A stretch of 64,000 nt of DNA from an uncultured Candidatus Poseidoniales archaeon (GTDB lineage Archaea; Thermoplasmatota; Poseidoniia; Poseidoniales; Poseidoniaceae). Location: the NCBI GenBank assembly GCA_905182125.1, contig CAJJAV010000009.1, positions 1-64,000 on the forward strand, written 5' to 3'. Positions 35,216-44,381 of this stretch are shown piece after piece. The position numbers and the translations under genes are program-made. Below the pieces are notes generated by a model. The model was given only the letters and a program-made list of their open reading frames with translations, ran no database searches and was not told the DNA's origin. Position 1 is the stretch's first letter, and every line of letters starts with the position of its first letter.

Positions 35216-35451
35216 ATGCTGAAGCATCGCATCACCTCTAGGTGCTTGCGTCGTTTCACCTCCCCGAAGAACAACTCACGTATTGAGCGTAAGCCTTGTG
35301 CTGCAAAACAGCATACGGTGGACGCACAAACTCAATTTAACCCGCAACTCATCAAGTCTCCTTGTTGATTTCCTTTGGATTTGAAGCCATTTCCAGAACA
35401 AACGGGTGCATCTCAAGAGGTATGGTTTCGTAAGTACTGCTGAATGCGTCT
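35216..35451. other. Gene-free spacer after the cold-shock gene
   Basis: 236 bases without a supported gene, tRNA or repeat. It separates the cold-shock gene from a decayed ABC ATPase fragment. Short out-of-frame stretches occur on both strands but none has codon bias or a recognisable product. Confidence 0.5.
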
Positions 35452-35622
35452 ATGCTGGAAGTGAACAAGTCAGCCAAAACATTTGGATCTGGGTCCAACA
35501 AGGTGCAAGTGCTGAAAGGCGTTGACATGAGCATCAAAAAATGAGAAATAGTTGCTCTCATGGGTCCTTCGGGCTCCGGAACCTCAACCCTCCTGAACAT
35601 TATCTGTGGCTTGCTTGCGGGC
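35452..35622 (+). pseudogene. Decayed 5' fragment of an ABC ATPase gene
   Basis: 57 codons that align without gaps to the start of the intact ATPase at 36426, 44 of 57 residues identical. Shared blocks are [27 protein letters not shown] and STLLNII. The copy has an in-frame TGA at codon 31 and a Walker A lysine changed to Thr (GPSGSGTST), and similarity stops after GLLAG. It is therefore a dead partial duplicate. It sits directly upstream of the tetR gene, suggesting that the ABC operon was once rearranged here. Confidence 0.85.
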
Positions 35623-35720
35623 GTCGCGGTGAGGTTCTCACGGGTGCTCTTTTTCTCACCAGGGCAACCCAACAAAGGTACTTATACCGGGGGTCAGACC
35701 GGCGGTTTGAAGGCACTGTC

Positions 35721-36383
35721 ATGGCACTCCAACGCTTCCTTAATCTTCCTAAAGAAGAGAAGGACAAGGTGCTCGGCATCGCCAAGAAGCAATTCGCGCA
35801 GTACGGTTATGACCAAATGTCGCTCAACTTCTTTTTGAAGGAACTTGGCATTTCCAAAGGTCAGTTCTACTATTGGTTTGAAGATAAGGCCGACCTGTTC
35901 CTTACCATAATTAAAGAAGGACTCGACCTTCTCCATGAACGTTTGATTGACCACGGTATGCCAACATCAAAGTCTGTATTTTGGGACCATCTTGGGGAAG
36001 AGCGAGCAATTGCTGAAAAATTATGGCAAGAGAAGGGGCTTGTGGAGATTGGTCGCATGATTTCACAACAGATTACCCCACTAAACCCAATCAACCAACG
36101 ATTGGATGAATACGTGCTCCCTTTGAAATCTCGTGATCTTTCTGTATTGGAACTGGGGCGAGGATGGGGTATAGTTCGAACAGATATCGGTCTGAACACG
36201 CTGTATGAATTGGTCGAGTCTGTTCAAAGAGCATTTTATTCAGTCATAGGGGGATTATACTTCAAAAATCCGCCGGAACTTGAGGATTATGAAACAATTC
36301 AAGCGATGCTTGACCAGACAATACGTTCCCTTCTGGAACACAAGGACAGAGAATCCGGCAAAGGATTGGAAAACAGGCATTAA
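35721..36383 (+). CDS. TetR-family regulator
   Basis: A 220-residue regulator. The N-terminal TetR DNA-binding domain reads KDKVLGIAKKQFAQYGYDQM then SLNFFLKELGISKGQFYYWF and EDKADLFL; the C-terminal ligand domain is helical and not recognisable. The ATG at 35721 is used, with a TATA-like CTTATACC about 40 bases upstream. It precedes an ABC transporter operon by 42 bases on the same strand and likely controls it. The second half of the gene is AT-rich compared with neighbours. Confidence 0.87.
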   Translation: MALQRFLNLPKEEKDKVLGIAKKQFAQYGYDQMSLNFFLKELGISKGQFYYWFEDKADLFLTIIKEGLDLLHERLIDHGMPTSKSVFWDHLGEERAIAEKLWQEKGLVEIGRMISQQITPLNPINQRLDEYVLPLKSRDLSVLELGRGWGIVRTDIGLNTLYELVESVQRAFYSVIGGLYFKNPPELEDYETIQAMLDQTIRSLLEHKDRESGKGLENRH

Positions 36384-36425
36384 TATATCAATTTTAGAGA
36401 AATGAAAATGTAAGGAGGAAAAAGT

Positions 36426-37154
36426 ATGCTGCAAGTCACAAATCTTACCAAGGCCTTTGGGTCCGGATCCAACAAATTACACGTGCTCAAGGGCGTGGAT
36501 ATGAGCATTAAACAGGGCGAAATGGTTGCCTTGATGGGTCCATCTGGCTCAGGGAAATCCACCTTACTGAACATCATCGGCGGTCTTCTAGCCGGCGATA
36601 AAGGTTCAATCGTTCTAGGTGACAAAACATACGGCACAAAAAACCCTTCCAACGTTGTCGATGTACGCAGGGAATACGTTGGTTGGATCTTCCAAGACTT
36701 CCATCTGCTTGACAACCTCACAGCCGTAGACAACGTCGCCATGGCCCTCGAACTTTCGGGGATGCCCGCACGGGAAGCAGAGCAAGCTGCAGAGGTGGCT
36801 TTGACCAAGGTTGGACTGAGCGATCGAATGCATCACATTCCCGACCAATTGTCTGGTGGACAACAGCAACGCGTCGCTATTGCACGTGCTATTGCAGGCA
36901 ACCGCCCGTTGCTCTTGGCAGATGAGCCAACAGGCAACCTCGATATTGCAAGCGGTAAAGAAGTGCTTCAATTGTTCAAGGATTTGTGCCACGACGAGGT
37001 CAATCCAATTTCCATTCTGATGGTTACTCACGATCCCGATTTGGCATCAAATGCAGATCGCATGTTGCTTTTGAACGACGGCAAAACTGAGGCTTCCGAC
37101 ATCCGCTCCGCATGGGGCCTGGATGATGACACTCAAGGGGGCGAGGAAGAATGA
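36426..37154 (+). CDS. ABC transporter ATPase, LolD/MacB type
   Basis: ATPase of 242 residues for an FtsX-type permease. Walker A is [10 protein letters not shown]-loop in [19 protein letters not shown], signature [14 protein letters not shown], Walker [13 protein letters not shown] and switch histidine in MVTHD. An AAGGAGGA ribosome site, strong for this window, lies 7 bases before the ATG. The stop overlaps the permease start (ATGA). A dead partial copy of this gene lies 0.8 kb upstream. Confidence 0.94.
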   Translation: MLQVTNLTKAFGSGSNKLHVLKGVDMSIKQGEMVALMGPSGSGKSTLLNIIGGLLAGDKGSIVLGDKTYGTKNPSNVVDVRREYVGWIFQDFHLLDNLTAVDNVAMALELSGMPAREAEQAAEVALTKVGLSDRMHHIPDQLSGGQQQRVAIARAIAGNRPLLLADEPTGNLDIASGKEVLQLFKDLCHDEVNPISILMVTHDPDLASNADRMLLLNDGKTEASDIRSAWGLDDDTQGGEEE

Positions 37155-38191
37155 GTGAAAAAAAGAAAACGCTCAAGTTGGTTGAATCCGATTTCTCACC
37201 TTCCCAAAGCCTCGCAAAGCGCATCATGCACAAAGTGACGGAGACTCCAGGGCAACTTCGTCTCGCAGGTCTAAGCGCATGGCGCGGCAAAGAGCGCGGC
37301 CTTGCTGTGATCGCTGGTGTGTTTCTTGCTTCTCTTGTCATCACCACGGTTCTTGCTTATGGCGTTGGTCTGTCTCAGTTGTTCTTTGAAGAATCTCTTT
37401 CGAACGAACCATTCGATGCAAAGATCGAATACGCTCGGACGCCTGTGGAAAACAGCACAGGTTGGTCCAACAACACAACCACCATGACGAATGTGTGTGC
37501 TGAGTTGATGGATGAATTCACTGAATTCAATGATTGTACGCTTGTGCTCGGCAGGCAAGGCATTCACAGTGGCGGTTTCTTCAATCAAGAATTCATTGTC
37601 GCTCAACCGCTTGAAATGCTGGCCATCACCGACGATGCAAACCCGTACTGGGGCAACGTCACGTTCGATTATCCAGAACTTGAAGACGCCGGACCACCAA
37701 TTTCGTCAAGCAGAGCCGTACGGTTCCTCGGACCTGGAGCGTTTGATGGCGTGTTTGCAGATCGGCTTGGTGAAAATGTCATCGCAGGTTTTGGTGAATG
37801 GCCAAGTCCTGAGGACGCTCGCACACAACGTGGTGTTATTCTTCCTTCAACGGTTGCCTCAGAAGCCAAAGCCAATGTTGGTGATGTGCTTGACTCACTC
37901 ACCTTTGCTTATGTTGTCGACGAATCGACTCTGTTCGAAGCGACCGTGACCAACGAAAACTGCGACGGCGAAGTCACACCAGAAGAGAATGAAATGGTCT
38001 ACTGCCGCATGCCAATGACGGCTACCAACCTCACTGTTCTCGGTATTTACGAGCCGTGGGATCTCGGAAACCCGACCCTCGGACCCAATCCAATTTTCAC
38101 CACTTGGGAGGTGTTGGAAGAGACCCAGCGGGCTGCCCTCATGGACAACGACCACATGTACCTCGGCGTGACCATTGACCGAGGGCAACTT
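37151..38191 (+). CDS. FtsX-type ABC permease, 5' part before a frameshift
   Basis: N-terminal portion of a large MacB/LolE-like permease: a short cytoplasmic lead, the first membrane helix (KERGLAVIAGVFLASLVITT) and most of the first periplasmic-type domain (LEMLAITDDANPYWGNVTFD; RTQRGVILPSTVASEAKANV). The frame stays open to 38605, but sequence that belongs to the protein ends near 38191. There the coding frame shifts: removing one base near 38192 joins DRGQL to PTSSTADAAEWLEDLG and restores a protein of about 1220 residues. Confidence 0.8.
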
Positions 38192-40817
38192 ACCGACCAG
38201 TTCCACCGCCGATGCAGCAGAATGGTTGGAAGACCTCGGAACTCGCGTTCAAGACGGAAACTACACCGACGAAGGTGTGGAATTGTACTACACAGACATT
38301 GTGAGCGGAACCATCACTTTCCTGAATATTTTCCTCGGCTTGATTCAAATCTTCGATTACATCATCATGATTCCAATCGTTATTCTTTCCATTTCAGTCC
38401 TCATCTACGGATTGGTGCTTTCACTCGAGCAACGGCGGAGGGAAGTGAGCATTCACCGTGTGATTGGTGCGGACGGAAAAAGGTTGCAAAGCATGGTGTT
38501 GCTGGAGTTATTCGTCATGTCTTCTGTGGCGTGGTTGGCTGGTTACTTGTTGGCTCTTTTCGCCGTTCCAATCGTTCTTTCAGCGGTCGGGTTCATGGAG
38601 TTTAGAACGGGCGACTTTGATGTCAACCCGACGTTGGGCATCGGTTCAACATTGTTCACAGCGATCACAACACTGGGACTCGCGCTTCTGTTCGGACGAA
38701 GCCGCACCCGTGATTTCATCGCCCTTGAAATTGAAGAAGGGGTTCGTAAAACAACCGCTAAATCTGAGCCAAAGCGATGGCTTCACTGGCTTTCGTTCTT
38801 GTTTGGTATGCTGGCGGTCTCCGATGCATGGCTCAAGCTCAACGGAAGCGAAGATGGATTGAATCTGAATTTCTTTATCAATGGGTTACTCGGAATATTC
38901 GGACCGTTTGCACTCTGGATTGGTGGCGCTTTGCTCCTTGGACGGATCGGTGCTCGAGGTCCACAAATCATGCAATTGTTGTTTGGAAGAACCCCCCTGC
39001 TGAACGACGTCAAGCGTGGTCTGAAGGGTTCGGGCTCCGCTGAATCTGTCAACCGCCTTGCAGTCATCATGATCCTAACGCTTTCCATTGTCACGCTTGC
39101 TGCGGTGCAAGGATACACTGGGACGCTTGTCGATGAAAAGACAACTGATGCTACGGTTGGTTCTGATTTACAGATTACGCTCGAACAGAGTTACGATGAA
39201 GCCCAATTGTTATCATTGGTTTCAATCTTTACCGATGCTGAAGTCACGGCTACTGCAACAACCGTTCCAAGTCTCTTCTTATCGGATTCAAACGGTGGAG
39301 ATGAATTGCTAACATGGGTTGTGCTTGACGAGAATGAAGATATTCTTCGATGGAGTGAACAATCGATTCCTGGGACCAACATTGATGCAACAATGGCTGC
39401 TTATCGCAACGGTGGTTTTACTGCTGGAGAAGATGCTGCATACTCATTGGATATTGCAGGCTCTGGGCGTGGCGATGAAAACCGTCTTGATGATGTTCTC
39501 CTGAAATCTACAGACTCACAGTCTGAAGAGTTCGCTTTCGTTTGGGAAGAACTCTCGTTCAACTTTACGACCGGTGGAACCGACCAACCGGATGTTATGG
39601 CCTTCTTCGGAGCGATTCCTTCACTTCTCGAAGGTGACTGGTCGAATCTCAATTTGTCAGGACAAGACCTCAGCGGACGTGACTTTGGCGCAGTGGACTT
39701 TTCCGGTTCTGACCTATCTGGAGCGAACCTTGAAGGTGCAAACTTAGCCCAATCATTGCTTATTGACACCAATCTTGAAGGAACAGATTTGTCAAATGCT
39801 AATCTTTCAAACACCATCATTTTCAATTTCATGGGCGGTTCGCTGGAAGGCACAAACTTCAACGGCGCTAACTTAACTGGAGCGTTTGGTGGGTCTGAAA
39901 CCATCGAATCATTCGGAATGACCATACCCTCGGATACCAATTTATCAGTCGCTAACCTTGGTAATGCGACATGCCCCGATGGAACATCTGCTGAAGATAC
40001 AAACTGTTCTTCGGGACTTTCACTGACTCCTCCACCGCTTCTGGCCCCGTTCTTCTTGGAAGGTTCGACCGTGGAGATCATCAGCACACCGTATCAATCC
40101 ACCCTGTATTACATGGGTGTTCACGAGTATATTCCCGGAGTCAGTTCAGCAACCATGAGTTCGTCATTGATTATCGGTGAATCTTCTTGGCAATCCTTTG
40201 TTGGTGCCGATGCAGTTTCAAACCATACATCGACAACTTGGATTGTTGATATTGAAGGATTGAGCGAAGATTCTCTCGAAGCACTTGCATCGACCTTGTC
40301 TGCAGACTTCCGAGTCTCCAGCGTTTTGGATTGGCCAAGTTCACACAAGCAAGTCGAGCGAAACGGTGGATTGATTTTCGGAACACCAGGTCTTCTCTCC
40401 TTACAATTCGTTGTGGCCAGTATTGCGGCAGTTGCTTCCAGTTTCGTCTTCTTGTCGTTGGTTTTGAGCCAACGTCAGAAAGAACTGGCGGTGTTGCAAG
40501 CAATTGGAGCCTCACCAAACCAAATCATCCGTTTGGTACTGTTCGAAATTCTATCCATCGTTATGGTCTCCATGGCGCTTGGAATTGTACTTGGAGTTGG
40601 AGTAGCGCTTTCCTTCAACGGCTTCTTTGACATCTTCGGGTTCATCTTCCAAATCTTTGCCGGTGAATCGACCACGATTACAAGGACGCTGGTGTACCCA
40701 TGGACTCAACTGTTGGTGGTGTCTTTGTCGGTGTTTGCCGCTGTGGTCGTTGCCTTGTTGGTGACCACGCGCAGGGCGCTGAAGTCGGACTTAGCCAGTG
40801 TGCTCAAGGGGGAGTGA
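38192..40817 (+). CDS. FtsX-type ABC permease, 3' part with pentapeptide-repeat insert
   Basis: Continuation of the dual-FtsX permease in another frame. The first FtsX core reads FDYIIMIPIVILSISVLIYG then LEQRRREVSIHRVIGADGKR; a middle set of helices (HWLSFLFGMLAVSDAWLKLN; FGPFALWIGGALLLGRIGAR) leads to a second extracytoplasmic domain, and the C-terminal FtsX core is FVFLSLVLSQRQKELAVLQA with IGASPNQIIRLVLFEILSIV. Inside the second outer domain (about 39648-39890) are pentapeptide repeats (LSGQDLSGRDFGAVDFSGSD and similar A(D/N)LxX units). Macrolide or lipoprotein export is the family role; the cargo here is unknown. Confidence 0.82.
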
Positions 40818-40820
40818 AAC

Positions 40821-41801
40821 ATGAAAGACAGTATTCTGAAAGCAGATGGACTCTACCACGTGTACGAATCAAAGGCAGAAGATGGCAACGTCGTTGCACT
40901 CAGAGGCCTTCACATCGATATGAAAGAAGGCGAAGCAATCGCTGTTGTGGGCCCCTCTGGCTCTGGCAAATCCACACTGATGAAGTGCCTTGGTGGTCTG
41001 ATGAAGGCGAGCGCAGGCTCGGTGTCATTGGCTGGTAAGAACATGACACGGCTGACGGGCCAAGAACTCGTTGAACTGCGACAGAAGACCGTTGCGTTCA
41101 TTTTTCAAGAAGGAAATTTACTGCCACAAATGAACGCCCGTGACAACGTAGCACAACCACTGCGTCACCAAGGTGTTTCTTCCCGAAAGGCGCTCAAGCT
41201 GGCGGATCAAATGCTAGATCGCCTCGGCATGCTTCACAGGGCCCACGCCTTGCCAATGATGCTGAGTGGTGGCGAACAACAGCGCGTCGCCATTGCCCGT
41301 GCGTTGATCACCAACCCTCGCCTCATTCTTGCAGATGAACCGACAGGTGCGCTTGACCCAGTCACCGGCCGAGAAGTGCTGTCCTTGTTCAAGGACCTGC
41401 ACGACAACGATGGCGTCTCGTTTTTGATTGTGACGCACTCCAAAGAAGTCGCAGCCTTTGCCAACCGTTCGCTCGAACTGAGGGACGGCCGGTTTGTTGC
41501 TGAACACGGCGCTGACATCGATGTCGAAAACCTCGGCAAGGACCGTGAACTGATCATCGACGAGACCGGAACGGTCACGCTCCCGCCAGACCTGCTTGTC
41601 CGAATTGGTGGCGCAGGTCGGTACACGGTTGGAAACGCCGACAGTGGCTACCTTTCGCTTCAAGGCGAAGCGATTGAAGCCATGGGCAAGATGGAATTGG
41701 CCAGCACCTGTCCGGCATGCAAGCATCTGTACGATGGGGTCGAAGAGCAACTTTGCCCCTCGTGTGGCTCCAGCCGTCCGATGGTTGAGGTCAAAGCATG
41801 A
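40821..41801 (+). CDS. Second ABC ATPase with C-terminal zinc ribbon
   Basis: 326-residue ATPase. Walker [11 protein letters not shown]-loop FIFQEGNLLPQMNARDNV, signature [14 protein letters not shown], Walker B LILADEPTGALD, switch histidine in IVTHS. After the ATPase core (about residue 225) comes an extra domain of 100 residues ending in a zinc ribbon (TCPACKHLYDGVEEQLCPSC). It starts 3 bases after the permease stop with a GGGGGAG site and overlaps the following gene by ATGA, so the permease has two distinct ATPase partners in one operon. Confidence 0.92.
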   Translation: MKDSILKADGLYHVYESKAEDGNVVALRGLHIDMKEGEAIAVVGPSGSGKSTLMKCLGGLMKASAGSVSLAGKNMTRLTGQELVELRQKTVAFIFQEGNLLPQMNARDNVAQPLRHQGVSSRKALKLADQMLDRLGMLHRAHALPMMLSGGEQQRVAIARALITNPRLILADEPTGALDPVTGREVLSLFKDLHDNDGVSFLIVTHSKEVAAFANRSLELRDGRFVAEHGADIDVENLGKDRELIIDETGTVTLPPDLLVRIGGAGRYTVGNADSGYLSLQGEAIEAMGKMELASTCPACKHLYDGVEEQLCPSCGSSRPMVEVKA

Positions 41802-42100
41802 AGTCACTGATCGCTTTTGTTGGCTACCTCGAAGGCTTCTCTTTTCTCATCTTGATGGGCTATGCAATGCCGCTCAAGTACATTGCAGGCGATCCTGAGA
41901 TGGTCAGCCTCATGGGTTCGCTTCACGGAGGATTGTTTGTTGCTTACATTGGATTGTTGTTCCTTGGTGTTGGAAAGCACTGGAACCTCACCGCATTGAT
42001 TCACGGAAGCATTGCTGCGGTTGTCCCGGCAGGCCCGTTCTTGTTTGAGGGCATGCTTGTCTCCGGTGAATACGATCTCGCCGCTTCTGAAGACGACTGA
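41798..42100 (+). CDS. DUF3817-type membrane protein
   Basis: Integral membrane protein of 100 residues with three helices. It contains the DUF3817-like pattern of a family of small bacterial membrane proteins: VGYLEGFSFLILMGYAMPLK, LMGSLHGGLFVAYIGLLFL and LIHGSIAAVVPAGPFLFEG. Function unknown. Its ATG overlaps the ATPase stop, making it the last gene of the TetR-ABC operon. Confidence 0.85.
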   Translation: MKSLIAFVGYLEGFSFLILMGYAMPLKYIAGDPEMVSLMGSLHGGLFVAYIGLLFLGVGKHWNLTALIHGSIAAVVPAGPFLFEGMLVSGEYDLAASEDD

Positions 42101-42159
42101 GAGGTCGAAATCAGGCGAATACCGCAGGAATCAAAGAAATGACCCGAATGACGGGCATA

Positions 42160-42180
42160 CCTTTTTATTGAGTAAAAAGG
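42160..42180 (+). promoter_or_regulatory. Hairpin/TATA region before the 42196 gene
   Basis: CCTTTTT and AAAAAGG pair perfectly around ATTGAGT, 15 bases upstream of the next ATG. It may be the terminator of the ABC operon, and the TTTTTATTG part could also serve as a TATA element. Sequence alone does not decide between these. Confidence 0.4.
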
Positions 42181-42195
42181 AAAGTTGCATACAAG

Positions 42196-42825
42196 ATGAG
42201 CAACGACCCAGTCAGGAAAAATACCACTTTTGGTTCCACGATGTCGTTCGATCTTGAAAAAAACCCAGAGCCCAAACGGCGAAAACGGAAGGACGATTTG
42301 AACGGTGAAGACCCGCCAGAATTTACGCCAAGTCCAGATGGAATCGATTGCCCTGGTTGCGGGCATAACATGGATGAAGATGAATGGCTGCAAGCTTTAA
42401 TTGGTTTTATTTCAGGGGCACGGGATTTCGAGATCGGCAATCCAGTTCGCGCTCGAATTGTGCAAACATTGCACAACACCGCAACCAACATGGACACTCC
42501 TCATCCCAGAGATGTATGGGAGGTCAGCATCGTTTCACGTTTGATGAAAGAGATTGAACGGATTGTTAATGCTGAAGTGCTTCGACATCAAGCAGAAAAC
42601 AGCCAGCAACAGTATTCGTTGTCAGAACTTCAACATTACATTCAAGCGGCGGAAGTCGAGACGGCTGCAAGGGTTCAGTCCGAACTCTATGCCCAGGTCG
42701 CAGAGCAAGTCCAGCAAGATATCGAGCCAGTGCTACGACGACAAATCGAAACGGAGTTGTGGCAAGAATTCGAACAAGAATTGCAACGCAGAACAGACCA
42801 ATCAACCATCGATCAAAAGGAATGA
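42196..42825 (+). CDS. Coiled-coil protein with CPGC motif, unknown
   Basis: A 209-residue protein without recognised family. The N-terminus is basic (NPEPKRRKRKDD), followed by DCPGCGHNMDEDEWL, half of a zinc site with no clear partner cysteines, so metal binding would need a dimer. From about residue 105 to the end it is strongly helical with Glu and Gln-rich coiled-coil character (SELYAQVAEQVQQDIEPVLR). It stands between the ABC operon and a convergent cupin gene. Confidence 0.72.
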   Translation: MSNDPVRKNTTFGSTMSFDLEKNPEPKRRKRKDDLNGEDPPEFTPSPDGIDCPGCGHNMDEDEWLQALIGFISGARDFEIGNPVRARIVQTLHNTATNMDTPHPRDVWEVSIVSRLMKEIERIVNAEVLRHQAENSQQQYSLSELQHYIQAAEVETAARVQSELYAQVAEQVQQDIEPVLRRQIETELWQEFEQELQRRTDQSTIDQKE

Positions 42826-42843
42826 ATCGTTCTTGTTCAACGG

Positions 42844-43206
42844 TCACGCACTTTGGACGCCTTCAGGCCAAAGCACCAGAATGAGGGTTTTCCCTCGAGT
42901 TTTTGGCGTGTGGGTTGTTTCTCGGTTCATCCACACCAAGGATCCTGCAGGATAGGTTCCATCTTCGTCCCACACTTCGCCCTCCAGCACAATGTAGGCT
43001 TCTCCACCAGGGTGGCTGTGAGGCATAAACGCATCAACAGTGACTTCGGAGTCTGCCTCGTAGAGCACAAGCGAACACGCATCTTCTCGATACAAGCGTC
43101 CCAATCGAACCCCTGTGCCGAAGTCCTTCCAGCGAACGTTCTCTTCCAACCAGGCTTTGTCGATGTTAAAACCGAGCCAGTCGGCCATGTTGTGTGTGAA
43201 GGGCAT
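42844..43206 (-). CDS. Single-domain cupin (ChrR-like)
   Basis: A 120-residue cupin. Motif 1 is PHSHPGGEAYIVLEGEVWDE (two His, Glu), then the turn GTYPAGSLVWMN and motif 2 containing THTPKTRGKTLILVLWP. The arrangement resembles the anti-sigma ChrR C-terminal cupin and related metal-dependent proteins. The substrate is unknown; no anti-sigma part is attached. It is convergent with the coiled-coil gene and divergent from the next winged-helix gene. Confidence 0.85.
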   Translation of the reverse strand: MPFTHNMADWLGFNIDKAWLEENVRWKDFGTGVRLGRLYREDACSLVLYEADSEVTVDAFMPHSHPGGEAYIVLEGEVWDEDGTYPAGSLVWMNRETTHTPKTRGKTLILVLWPEGVQSA

Positions 43207-43306
43207 GCTTGACCCATTCGGTGCCTGCTCAAGAGGACTTCGGAACTGGTGAATGGGGCTTTCAAATCAATCTCTTTTTTTAATGGGGTTGGTTTACCCT
43301 CTAACT

Positions 43307-43651
43307 ATGGAGAAACGTCGGCGAGACCTTCCGGTGACGATTTATCGGATTCTGCTTTATCTGTCGCGAATGCGAGAGCGTGAAGGTGATGCAAGGCGTT
43401 TGATGCGAATCGAGCGAGCCGTGAGCGTGGACCGCAAGGAATTGCGTTTGCATCTTGAACGGCTCAATGAAGCTGGCCATGTGAGCATCACAGAACGGGA
43501 GGCGAGGGGCCGAGGGGGCCATGCAGTGCTCGTGTACAGCATTACTGAAAACGGGCGTACCCTACGCTCTGACATTGGGCGATGGATCGATTTGGGTGTG
43601 CGCATGGGCTACTATCCTGACTCGTTTTTCTATCTGCCAAGTGACGATTGA
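43307..43651 (+). CDS. Small winged-helix regulator
   Basis: A 114-residue DNA-binding protein: VTIYRILLYLSRMREREGDA, ERAVSVDRKELRLHLERLNE (recognition helix region), AGHVSITEREARGRGGHAVL (wing) and VYSITENGRTL. The ATG at 43307 is preferred to earlier codons in frame. It ends 5 bases before a 26-bp near-perfect palindrome that lies over the promoter of the next gene, so it is a natural candidate to bind there. Confidence 0.82.
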   Translation: MEKRRRDLPVTIYRILLYLSRMREREGDARRLMRIERAVSVDRKELRLHLERLNEAGHVSITEREARGRGGHAVLVYSITENGRTLRSDIGRWIDLGVRMGYYPDSFFYLPSDD

Positions 43652-43656
43652 TTGCG

Positions 43657-43682
43657 GGTAATTTATACCGGTATAATTTACC
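43657..43682 (+). promoter_or_regulatory. 26-bp near-perfect palindrome over a TATA-like promoter
   Basis: The core TTATACCGGTATAA (43663-43676) is a perfect palindrome; arms GGTAAT and TTTACC extend it to 26 bp with one mismatched pair (43662/43677). It includes TATA-like sequence about 45 bases before the ATG at 43719. This is the size and symmetry of a dimeric regulator site, probably an operator of the small membrane-protein genes. Confidence 0.65.
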
Positions 43683-43718
43683 ACGCCGGGTTAAGTACCT
43701 CAGCACTATCCCAGAAAC

Positions 43719-43997
43719 ATGTCCGGCAAGAAATCGGTTGACAAGGTCTCCAAAGGCCTCACTTCACTCATCGATGAGTTTTCATCAGCAGTGAAAGAGA
43801 TGGTCAACGCTGGTGAAGCAACGGTTGTCGAATTGGCGGTTGGCTCGAGTCGAGTCATCAAAGCTGCCATCAACGCAACAGGTGAAGTCACCAAGATCAC
43901 GGTCGAAACCGCAGGTAATGTGGTGAGCACTGTGGCCTCAGGCGTCGTGAAAACCGTCAGCCCGAAAGCCCGAAAAAACGAAAACGAGGAGGAATGA
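43719..43997 (+). CDS. 92-residue amphipathic helical protein
   Basis: Predicted long amphipathic helix with repeating Val/Thr/Ala faces (KAAINATGEVTKITVETAGN, VVSTVASGVVKTVSPKARK). This style, with lysine borders, resembles lipid-surface binding helices such as phasins or synuclein-like repeats, but no family is assignable. The C-terminus is charged (ENEEE). Its stop overlaps the next start (ATGA). First gene behind the palindromic operator. Confidence 0.75.
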   Translation: MSGKKSVDKVSKGLTSLIDEFSSAVKEMVNAGEATVVELAVGSSRVIKAAINATGEVTKITVETAGNVVSTVASGVVKTVSPKARKNENEEE

Positions 43998-44176
43998 AGT
44001 TGATACAAAACACATTAGTAAGCATGATTGGAATTGGAATTGCCTCAGTGGTGGCTGGCGTTGCTGTAAGCACGTACAAACACTATTATGAGAAGTATGC
44101 TGATTTAGAAGATATGAAAAACATCGGAATTCAAGAGGTTGTACTCGTCAGCGAAACCACTGAGGTGGAAGAATGA
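43994..44176 (+). CDS. 60-residue single-pass membrane protein
   Basis: MKLIQNTLVSMIGIGIASVV starts one hydrophobic helix (about residues 7-27), then a short acidic tail ending TTEVEE. No family recognised. The ATG overlaps the previous stop and its own stop overlaps the next start, so it is translationally coupled on both sides. Confidence 0.65.
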   Translation: MKLIQNTLVSMIGIGIASVVAGVAVSTYKHYYEKYADLEDMKNIGIQEVVLVSETTEVEE

Positions 44177-44349
44177 TTCCACTAGCTGTTGGTGCAATCG
44201 CTATTGGATTGATGACTGCAGAAATCATGACTTATGCTGCAACTGCAGGGGCCGGTCACGCACTTGGTCGAAAGTATGGGCGAATTATTTGTCATAAATT
44301 GGATCAAGTAGAAACCGTGCTAAAATCTTCTATTGATAAATTCAAGTGA
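44173..44349 (+). CDS. 58-residue small hydrophobic protein
   Basis: Reads MIPLAVGAIAIGLMTAEIMT then YAATAGAGHALGRKYGRIIC, with a helical polar tail. Likely one membrane helix, or two short ones, at the N-terminus. Its ATG lies in an ATGA overlap with the preceding gene, which supports it as real. Unknown function; it resembles no named family. Confidence 0.6.
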   Translation: MIPLAVGAIAIGLMTAEIMTYAATAGAGHALGRKYGRIICHKLDQVETVLKSSIDKFK

Positions 44350-44381
44350 AAGGTTGATGTGAATCAGGAGTATGGGCAAGC

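Noticed and set aside
38192-38605. Continuation of the first permease frame as a natural C-terminus
   Set aside because: The translation there is Arg-rich and unlike any permease, while the other frame encodes the expected FtsX core.
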